29,352 nt of DNA from a virus, in IMG/VR virus record IMGVR_UViG_3300032360_000037, positions 1 to 29,352 of that record; one strand, 5' to 3'. A program made the position numbers and the translations under genes. Shown here one piece after another: positions 4,739 to 11,055 of this stretch (its first letter is position 1; each line of letters begins with the position of its first letter). The notes under the pieces were generated by a model that saw only the letters and a list, made by a program, of their open reading frames with translations, had not been told where the DNA came from and did not search any database.

Positions 4739-7146
4739 TATGCAACCTTCTTGATGAAGTGTTGTAAAATCTTTCTTTGAGAAAGTTTGTTTTTACCCAT
4801 TCTCATCATTGCACCTTTAAGTTTTTGTTTAGAGGCACCTTCTTCTACATTGAGGTTGTCATCTTCAACTACAATTGACATCTTTTTCTTGTTTAACATG
4901 TAGAATTCTTTCCATCCAGAGGCTTTACCACAATTAAGTTTGATACCGCCATCTCTTCTGAAAAGTTTAAAATCTTCTTTGTTCTTATCCCATTGGTCAT
5001 GGTAATCTATATCTAATTTTGAAAACTGTTCTGCATATCTGTCAAACTTTCTGTATTTTTGGTCACAAACAAAGAACCCAACAGTATCAACTCCAGTAGT
5101 ATCTTCTATCCATTTTAAGAGACAATCAGTAGAACCACTTTCAACATCATCATTATAGTGACTGTAATATCTGTCAGTATGATAATCATAAGTCTTTTTA
5201 AATTTTCTATCGTGGAAGAGATATTTTCTACCACCTTTATAAGTTATCCCATGAGCATGAAAAGAATCTCCATCACTCAAAGTAACAAATTGAAGTTTGT
5301 CAATGTTGTAGTTATGTTTGAATTCTGTGATGTAATCTCTTATGATTAGTAAACTTTCATCCAGTGGAGTACCACCTAAGTTATATTGGTAAACTTGGTT
5401 ATAAGGATTTTGGAAAGGAGCATCATTATCATTTCTGTAATAAGTCATGGAATCAACTTGAATCATCATAGTTGTTAACATTTCTTTCCAATCTCTTTTG
5501 TTCATTTTGTCAGAGAAAAGTTCCAACATTGCAGTTTGTCCTACAAAAACTTCATCTTGTGCTTTTTGATCTTCTAAGTGTTGATGCCATGCTTGTCTTT
5601 CTTCGATAGTTTTTCCTTTTCTATATGCATCTGAAAATGCATAAACTCTATGAGGAATTCCAACCCTTCTGCAAAACATCACTAGGATTGCACACTGTTC
5701 AAAAGTCTCTTTAATGCAGTCGTGCATTGACCCAGACCAGTCTACCAGTAAGATCATACCATGATTCTTACCATCTGGAACAACAGTAACTTTCTTAAAG
5801 ATATCATCTTTAATTAAGTATTGATAAATCTTCTGCATGTCAATCTCACCAGACTTGGCAGTCATTGCCTTCTTGTAATTTGATGCAGCTTTTCTCATGT
5901 CAAATTCCTTTGCCATGTAATTCACAATCTTTTGATTGTGATCTATAAATTCTTGGACATATCTGTCAGCATCTGTATGGTCGCCTACTTCAAGGTAATC
6001 CCATTCTTGAGTTACATTGTTCCAGAATTGTTTTTTATTACCTTCATCTATTTGGTGTTGCCATCCTGCTTTCATTTCTTCAAGAATGGTTTTATAACCA
6101 ACTTTATGATCTTCCCATTTAATTTTTTTGGTGTTTAATTCTAGATAAGAATTATCACTTCCCCATTCTTTATTATTATCGTCATGGAGAAATTCTTGTT
6201 CTTTTTCTCTTGATGCCTTGTCAGTTAAAGATTCTTTTGCATTATCTTCTTGACTGCCAGCACCTTTTCCATATTCAGATTTTTCAGACTCTTTTTCATC
6301 CTTATTATCTTCATCTTTACCATCTTTGGAAGACTCACCTTCTTCATCAGATTCTTCATCACCAGACTCAGCACTTTCATCAGACTCAGAACCTTCTTCA
6401 TCAGATTCTTCATCACCAGTTCCAGTGGTTTCATTTTCTTCACTAGATTCTTCTTGATCTTCTTGAGGAAAAGACATTGATTCACCATCTTCATCTTCAT
6501 CCATTTCCATACCATCTGGGTCTTGAACTTGAGGAACCATCATTTGATTTGGGTCTTCTTGAGGTTCAACTTCTTCTAACTTGGATAACTCATAAAGGTA
6601 ATCTGCCATTTTGACAACTTTTTCCCAAGTATCCATTCTCTCAAGAGCATCAATGATCTTCATTTCTTCTTTAGAAAAATCAAGCATCATAGTATGTCCT
6701 ACTTTGAAGCTAAGATTAATTCTATCAATAAATGCAAGTTTGTTTGCATCCTTATTCTTAATTCCAAAAAAATCTATGTCATTGTTTAATTCTTTGTATG
6801 CATCATAAAAAGACCTTCTCAAACCAGCATACTTGTTTTTGATTGCTTTCTCAATTCTTATATCTTCTAGGACATTGAGATATCCTTTATACTTCATTCC
6901 TTTTTCACATACCGCTGTATGCCATCCATCTTCTGGCGTATTCAATGCATGTCCTACTTCGTGACCCATGAATAGATCATAAAGGTCAGCAGACATATTA
7001 TCTTTAAGGATTGGACAAACGAGTTTTCGTTTTTTAAGTTCAAAATAAGCAGTAGGAACTTTCCTATGCTCTATAATTAAATCTTCCTGTGCGAGTAGCC
7101 TTGCAAGGGAATCTTTAGAAGTTCGTGTATAGTTAAGTTCTCTCAT
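4738..7146 (-). CDS. CobT-like VWA protein with HExxH motif
   Basis: An 802-residue protein with a three-part layout. The N-terminal part has GHEVGHALNTP (HExxH at residues 62-66) and a downstream LEDIRIEK near 93-100 that could supply a third metal ligand, as in VWA-associated zinc metallopeptidases. The middle (about 190-330) is extremely acidic and Ser-rich, as in CobT. The C-terminal part is a von Willebrand factor A domain with a MIDAS motif DWSGS at 469-473 and a later LGGTPLDESLL segment. CobT works with the AAA+ protein CobS in cobaltochelatase, and the CobS-like gene is two genes downstream. The ATG lies 7 nt after a TATAAT and lacks a Shine-Dalgarno, so the mRNA is probably near-leaderless. 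Whether it helps cobalt chelation, acts as a peptidase, or serves a chaperone-like complex is open. Confidence 0.85.
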   Translation of the reverse strand: MRELNYTRTSKDSLARLLAQEDLIIEHRKVPTAYFELKKRKLVCPILKDNMSADLYDLFMGHEVGHALNTPEDGWHTAVCEKGMKYKGYLNVLEDIRIEKAIKNKYAGLRRSFYDAYKELNNDIDFFGIKNKDANKLAFIDRINLSFKVGHTMMLDFSKEEMKIIDALERMDTWEKVVKMADYLYELSKLEEVEPQEDPNQMMVPQVQDPDGMEMDEDEDGESMSFPQEDQEESSEENETTGTGDEESDEEGSESDESAESGDEESDEEGESSKDGKDEDNKDEKESEKSEYGKGAGSQEDNAKESLTDKASREKEQEFLHDDNNKEWGSDNSYLELNTKKIKWEDHKVGYKTILEEMKAGWQHQIDEGNKKQFWNNVTQEWDYLEVGDHTDADRYVQEFIDHNQKIVNYMAKEFDMRKAASNYKKAMTAKSGEIDMQKIYQYLIKDDIFKKVTVVPDGKNHGMILLVDWSGSMHDCIKETFEQCAILVMFCRRVGIPHRVYAFSDAYRKGKTIEERQAWHQHLEDQKAQDEVFVGQTAMLELFSDKMNKRDWKEMLTTMMIQVDSMTYYRNDNDAPFQNPYNQVYQYNLGGTPLDESLLIIRDYITEFKHNYNIDKLQFVTLSDGDSFHAHGITYKGGRKYLFHDRKFKKTYDYHTDRYYSHYNDDVESGSTDCLLKWIEDTTGVDTVGFFVCDQKYRKFDRYAEQFSKLDIDYHDQWDKNKEDFKLFRRDGGIKLNCGKASGWKEFYMLNKKKMSIVVEDDNLNVEEGASKQKLKGAMMRMGKNKLSQRKILQHFIKKVA

Positions 7147-7153
7147 TAACTAT

Positions 7154-7183
7154 ATTATACTAAATTATGTACCCCTGTGTAAA
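7154..7183 (-). promoter_or_regulatory. Sigma70-like promoter for the CobT-like gene
   Basis: Minus strand TTTACA (7178-7183), an 18-nt spacer and TATAAT (7154-7159), with the ATG 7 nt further on. The 16-mer ACACAGGGGTACATAA (7165-7180) is identical to that in the cobS promoter, and both continue with GTATAATATA. The shared spacer goes beyond what sigma70 needs and suggests a common regulator. Confidence 0.75.
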
Positions 7184-7201
7184 GGGATTTAAGAAGTTGA
7201 T

Positions 7202-7906
7202 TTAGAAGTGCTTTTCTGCCCAGTCATACCAATAAGGGTCATCCCTTTGATATAATTCAGCTGGTTTTACCCTTGCGACTCGATCTCTCACGAAATCGTA
7301 TGGCTCATCAAGGTATTCAAACCAATCAACTAGGTGAAGATTGGTTGATTCTGAAGCCCTTTTTCTTGCTTCTTTGACCATTTTTCTGAATTTGAAGAAC
7401 TTAATTGGGCTGAGAAAAAGTGTTCGGAATTGGAACATCCATGAGACAATCTGATATCCTCTCATGTAGGATTGTGCTATTTCATACTCAATTCTGAGTA
7501 TTTCACCAGCTACATCTTGACCATAATCTGTCATTATGTGTGATATATCGTGACAGTCTATAATCCAATTTATGAATGCAATTTGTGGATTCTTAGGTGG
7601 TAGTGTATTTAACTTTCTGAGATCACTTGTTTTTCCAGCATACTGTCCTAGAAATTTAACTAATACATCTCCAACAGAATTTTTAGGGTATGTATCTTTC
7701 AATGGTAATCTCTCACCATTCTGATATTTCTTACCCATAGATGTTTTACTCCATTCATTGATTCTGTCATCAAGACAAGTACCATTCAAAGAAGTATTAA
7801 TATCTACAAATCCTTTAGTATTACTCTTAGACTTTAACAAGATCATCATTGCTTTGATGCCCTTGATTGGTTGTATTTTTTGTTTACCCATCTTTGTAAA
7901 TTTCAT
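7202..7906 (-). CDS. Coq4-like ubiquinone biosynthesis protein
   Basis: A 234-residue protein carrying the Coq4 family signature HDxxH(x11)E exactly: H119, D120, H123 and E135, in the segment WIIDCHDISHIMTDYGQDV followed by AGE. An upstream SVGDVLVKFL segment (77-86) resembles the helix that precedes this motif in Coq4. Coq4 proteins bind a metal through this motif and act in ring modification during coenzyme Q synthesis, associated with membranes. The N-terminus is basic. The start overlaps the stop of a 41-aa membrane protein as ATGA. In a phage this could keep respiratory quinone supply going during infection. The motif match is exact, but the rest is divergent, so substrate and function are inferred. 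Confidence 0.68.
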   Translation of the reverse strand: MKFTKMGKQKIQPIKGIKAMMILLKSKSNTKGFVDINTSLNGTCLDDRINEWSKTSMGKKYQNGERLPLKDTYPKNSVGDVLVKFLGQYAGKTSDLRKLNTLPPKNPQIAFINWIIDCHDISHIMTDYGQDVAGEILRIEYEIAQSYMRGYQIVSWMFQFRTLFLSPIKFFKFRKMVKEARKRASESTNLHLVDWFEYLDEPYDFVRDRVARVKPAELYQRDDPYWYDWAEKHF

Positions 7907-8028
7907 AGATTCTTTATATTCTTAAATCCACTAAAAATAAAATATAAAATCATGTACCAAAATCCAAAGATTAAGGCCCACTTAAAACCTAAAAAAGGCA
8001 ATTCTAAAATTATCCACCATATATCCAT
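7903..8028 (-). CDS. 41-aa membrane micropeptide coupled to the Coq4-like gene
   Basis: A 41-codon gene. AGGAG lies five nt before the ATG at 8026-8028, and the TGA overlaps the Coq4-like start as ATGA (7903-7906). The product starts MDIWWIILELPFLGF, continues with a hydrophobic, aromatic-rich segment (KWALIFGFWYMILYFIFSGF), and ends in basic KNIKNL, which fits a single-pass membrane peptide with a cytoplasmic C-terminus. The good ribosome-binding site and tight coupling make it more than a chance frame. Coq proteins work in membrane-bound complexes, so a recruiting role for the Coq4-like protein is plausible but only inferred from position. Confidence 0.7.
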   Translation of the reverse strand: MDIWWIILELPFLGFKWALIFGFWYMILYFIFSGFKNIKNL

Positions 8029-8036
8029 ATTTTCTC

Positions 8037-8255
8037 CTATTGTAATGTTGGGCTATCATAAGGTCTGATTTTGTCTTCACTCCTAACAATAGTTTCCATC
8101 ATACTTTTAAATTCTTCATCATTAAGAACACTTTTATAAATCCTTAAAGCTTGTACCACCATATTTCCTGCTATTGCTAGTTCAGAATACTTCCCTTGAA
8201 GTTCTAAAACCTTTGTGAATAACTCTTCATAACAATTGCTTAATTCATCATCCAT
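8037..8255 (-). CDS. Hypothetical protein, 72 aa
   Basis: Not recognised. A small, largely alpha-helical, acidic protein (MDDELSNCYEELFTKVLELQ, then a helix AIAGNMVVQALRIYKSVL and a charged tail). No catalytic motif or membrane segment is visible. AGGA lies eight nt before the ATG. It sits between a 2OG-Fe(II) oxygenase gene (gap 9 bp) and the 41-aa membrane protein gene (gap 8 bp) in a tightly packed operon. Confidence 0.7.
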   Translation of the reverse strand: MDDELSNCYEELFTKVLELQGKYSELAIAGNMVVQALRIYKSVLNDEEFKSMMETIVRSEDKIRPYDSPTLQ

Positions 8256-8264
8256 ATTTTTTTC

Positions 8265-8966
8265 CTATAAATCTGGAAAGTATGTATCTTTCCACCAGTT
8301 GCGAAGAGAAGTGAAATTCTTTTCATTGCTTCCCATATCTGGCAATGTTCCTCGATTAGAACCTGCTCTTCCCTCACCACCATGTGATTGAAGTTCCATA
8401 TTCTTCCATTCTGTTGTATACCAAATGGGTATAGTGTATCGGTCATTACCTTTACATGCATTTACCCCATGCCAAAATTTCATTCCTTCAAAGATGGCAA
8501 CCATACCTTGAACTGGCTGGATTTCCATACCACCTTCAAAATAAGTCGTGCCCTCTTCAAAGTTATCGTTTAAATAAAGAATAGATGCAAAATCTGTAAA
8601 TGGGATTGTTGCAGCTTCATCTTCATTTCCCATGACATCAATATGCATCTCCTGTGGGACACCTATTGGCCATCTCATTATTTCTGTTTGTTCTGGATAA
8701 CATCTTTTTTTATATAAAGACCAGATTTCAGAAATGACATCATACTGATATTTTGCAATAATCCTTTTGATGTCTAAGTTATTTATAGTCTCTAAAGGGA
8801 TTCGTCTACCATGATAAATGATATTCGGATCGTCATATGTGACTTTATTCTGATTCGCTTTGTGATACCTTATCAGAAGATTGCATTCCTTCTGACTCAA
8901 CACTTGGTGTAGGTAATGCACCTCTGGTTGCGGTAAACTCTTTAAGCTGTTTGACAAATCTGTCAT
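8265..8966 (-). CDS. 2OG-Fe(II) oxygenase, prolyl-4-hydroxylase-like
   Basis: A 233-residue iron- and 2-oxoglutarate-dependent dioxygenase. The double-stranded beta-helix motifs are visible: HID (H108, D110), FASILYLNDNFEEGTTYF as the central strands, WHGV (H166) as the distal His, and R176 in RYTIP to bind 2-oxoglutarate. The N-terminal LSQKECNLLIRYH is the usual entry helix of P4H-like proteins. The substrate is unknown. The start overlaps the 3' end of peptide deformylase by 122 bp in another frame. A GTG 45 bp downstream would shorten the overlap to 77 bp. The protein N-terminus fits the family, so some overlap seems real. Confidence 0.85.
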   Translation of the reverse strand: MTDLSNSLKSLPQPEVHYLHQVLSQKECNLLIRYHKANQNKVTYDDPNIIYHGRRIPLETINNLDIKRIIAKYQYDVISEIWSLYKKRCYPEQTEIMRWPIGVPQEMHIDVMGNEDEAATIPFTDFASILYLNDNFEEGTTYFEGGMEIQPVQGMVAIFEGMKFWHGVNACKGNDRYTIPIWYTTEWKNMELQSHGGEGRAGSNRGTLPDMGSNEKNFTSLRNWWKDTYFPDL

Positions 8967-9465
8967 ACTTCTTTTTCCGTTTATTCTTTTTCTTAATTGC
9001 TCTTTCTAATTTTATGTGACTTGCATGGTCTACGAATAGGATACCATTTAAATGATCTAATTCATGCTGGAAACATCTTCCAGACATACCACCAAAACCT
9101 AGTTCTCTAACATCACCATCTTCATTCTGCCATCTTGCACGAATAGACTCTGGTCTAGTTAGGATACAAAATATTCCTTCTAACCCACCTGTAAGACATC
9201 CTTCTTCCATAGATGCAGTTTCAACTGAATGATCTACAATCTCTGGATTAACCATCAACATACTTTCTTCTGCACCTTCCCCTCTCATAACAAATACTCT
9301 ATAGGGTACGCCTACTTGTGGTGCAGCCAATCCAATACCACCTTCTTCAATCATAGTATTGATTAACTTGTCTCTAAGTTCTATTAAATCCTCTGGTGGT
9401 TTTTCAAAGTCCCATTGCTTTGCAACTGATCTTAGGGTTGTGTTGTCCTTTGCTATTAATTTCAT
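8845..9465 (-). CDS. def: Peptide deformylase
   Basis: Removes the N-formyl group from new proteins; common in marine T4-like phages, where it may favour turnover of photosystem or other membrane proteins. All three motifs are present: GGIGLAAPQ (42-50), EEGCLTGG (87-94, with metal ligand C90) and QHELDH (133-138, with H134 and H138 as metal ligands and E135 catalytic). Motif II has TGG where most deformylases have SxP. At 206 residues it is longer than typical phage deformylases. The extra C-terminal 30 residues (from about FTATRG) are Ser/Glu-rich and lie where the next gene overlaps. The start overlaps the preceding oxygenase stop as ATGA. Confidence 0.95.
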   Translation of the reverse strand: MKLIAKDNTTLRSVAKQWDFEKPPEDLIELRDKLINTMIEEGGIGLAAPQVGVPYRVFVMRGEGAEESMLMVNPEIVDHSVETASMEEGCLTGGLEGIFCILTRPESIRARWQNEDGDVRELGFGGMSGRCFQHELDHLNGILFVDHASHIKLERAIKKKNKRKKKYDRFVKQLKEFTATRGALPTPSVESEGMQSSDKVSQSESE

Positions 9466-10106
9466 ATACTACCTTTACATTGATATACAACTGATAATCT
9501 TGCATGAAGTGTTTCTCTTGATACTAATCCTGCCTTATGTGGTATGTTTCCTTTGAATACTACCACATTGCCTGGCGTACATGCTACAGCTGCACGAATA
9601 AATTTAAATTCTTCATCAAAGAATAATGTCTCACCACCCATTATCTGAGAATCCCAGTGATTATTTGGATAGAAAATAACTGTGTACTCATACCAATCAG
9701 TATGTCCCCAAGTATTATCTCCATGATTGAATGCATTGATATACTGTTGGATGGGTTCTAAATTCCAATTACATTTAAAAGTAATATTATCCCATATCTC
9801 TTCCATTAGTTCAAATCCTTCTGGTTGTTGTTTATCTACATCAGATACTTTGGACATTATATTTGGATTTTCATTTATCTCTTTAATAATCTCTGGAGAA
9901 TTGAAATTTGCTTGCCACGCATATGCTTGTTGCATTTTAGCATGACCATAATCACTGTCTCCATCTTTATCTGCTGTGGCCATTTGTCGAAAGTGTGCAA
10001 AGGTTTTTATTCTCTGATACCAGTCTTCTAATTGCTCAGAAGATACTACATTCTCATATAAGAGAATGCCATCTTCATCTAAAAAATCAATCCTCTTCGC
10101 TTCCAC
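9462..10106 (-). CDS. 2OG-Fe(II) oxygenase
   Basis: A 214-residue dioxygenase with HTD (H135, D137), a strand segment YEYTVIFYPN, GGETLFFDEE, a distal His in IPHKAG (H190) and R203 in ARLSVVY, matching the HxD...H...RxS pattern of 2OG-Fe(II) enzymes. The substrate is unknown. The frame begins with GTG at 10104-10106; no in-frame ATG lies near the N-terminus, and the first residues (IDFLDEDGILLYENVV) read as a normal oxygenase start. It overlaps the sulfotransferase-like gene by 20 bp and the deformylase by 4 bp, so all are likely made from one mRNA. Confidence 0.82.
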   Translation of the reverse strand: MEAKRIDFLDEDGILLYENVVSSEQLEDWYQRIKTFAHFRQMATADKDGDSDYGHAKMQQAYAWQANFNSPEIIKEINENPNIMSKVSDVDKQQPEGFELMEEIWDNITFKCNWNLEPIQQYINAFNHGDNTWGHTDWYEYTVIFYPNNHWDSQIMGGETLFFDEEFKFIRAAVACTPGNVVVFKGNIPHKAGLVSRETLHARLSVVYQCKGSI

Positions 10107-11055
10107 TTAAATATTTGCTCTTGTAATCTTCTGGTTCGATAAACTCTCCACATTCCACTACATCAACATTAAATCTTTCGTGAAATGAGAAAGGAATAGT
10201 CTTATCCCATAATTCTGAAAACTCATCTGCACTCATTGTTAAATAATCGACATAGTTTTCTACTGGATGTTTTACTCTTTTAGTTATATAGTTCTCTATC
10301 ATTGGAAGGTTTGGGTCTAGTTCACATTCTTTTAAGAACACCTCTGGACTAGTATAGAGTGATTCATAGATACAATATGCATCTGCTGGAACTGATTCTA
10401 AATACTTCTCCACTGTAAGAAAGAAAATCTTTAAAGCAGTAGCATTTACTTTTAGTTTCCCAACAAATTTTTCTCTATTCTTATATAACTGTGTTGCTGT
10501 TTCGTCACTAAAAGCATGCCAACCATTAATACCTATGGCCATGCAAAGTGTACTGGATATAAACCAAGACTTCATATCTTGTCTATGTAAATTTACAATT
10601 TTATATCCCTTCTCTTTCATTTCTTGCCAATTAATGTTGTTCCATTCATTGAATGCACCAAAGACTCCAAAGGGTGGCAGTTCATGTAATTCATTAGGGA
10701 TATTCATTAGTTCTCTTCGGATTTTTACTGGATCACCACTAAACTTATTATCCTTTACTCCTTGAACATCTAATGCAATTCCTATAAATGGCTCAATGGG
10801 ATTAGTGATGTCATGAAAAAAAGTATCAAATGGCTCATCTACATCCATAATAATTTCTCCAGTCATAACACCACTTATCTGTTCAAATGTTAGGTCATGA
10901 TATCTCTGCCAGTTATTAACATCATAAGATAGGTCTCTAACATCACCACCTTCTTTAAACTTCAACCATTTATCTTCCCTCTGTATCAGATTGTGTATAA
11001 TCATTTGCCATGCTTTATACAACCCTGTTCTACAATGACTGTTTAGTATTATCAT
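10087..11055 (-). CDS. Sulfotransferase-like protein
   Basis: A 322-residue protein whose ends of conserved blocks resemble PAPS-dependent sulfotransferases of the Stf0 type. The N-terminus MIILNSHCRTGLYKAWQMI recalls the 5'-phosphosulfate loop (S/R-T-G). Residues 150-180 (YKIVNLHRQDMKSWFISSTL, then GINGWHAF) recall the 3'-phosphate-binding block 'hRRD...S...g.WH'. Divergence is high and the substrate cannot be guessed; lipids, carbohydrates or small metabolites are usual. The start overlaps the gp46 stop as ATGA, placing it firmly in the gp47-gp46 operon. It could instead be another P-loop transferase. Confidence 0.5.
   Translation of the reverse strand: MIILNSHCRTGLYKAWQMIIHNLIQREDKWLKFKEGGDVRDLSYDVNNWQRYHDLTFEQISGVMTGEIIMDVDEPFDTFFHDITNPIEPFIGIALDVQGVKDNKFSGDPVKIRRELMNIPNELHELPPFGVFGAFNEWNNINWQEMKEKGYKIVNLHRQDMKSWFISSTLCMAIGINGWHAFSDETATQLYKNREKFVGKLKVNATALKIFFLTVEKYLESVPADAYCIYESLYTSPEVFLKECELDPNLPMIENYITKRVKHPVENYVDYLTMSADEFSELWDKTIPFSFHERFNVDVVECGEFIEPEDYKSKYLSGSEED

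Noticed and set aside
6210-6515. Several frames on both strands rich in Leu, His, Lys and Met across the acidic part of the CobT-like gene
   Set aside because: They are shadows of the repetitive acidic/Ser linker; they have no ribosome-binding sites and unnatural composition.
8780-8787. TATAAATA on the minus strand inside the oxygenase gene
   Set aside because: It is deep in coding sequence, in an early operon, with no gene start suitably placed; probably chance.
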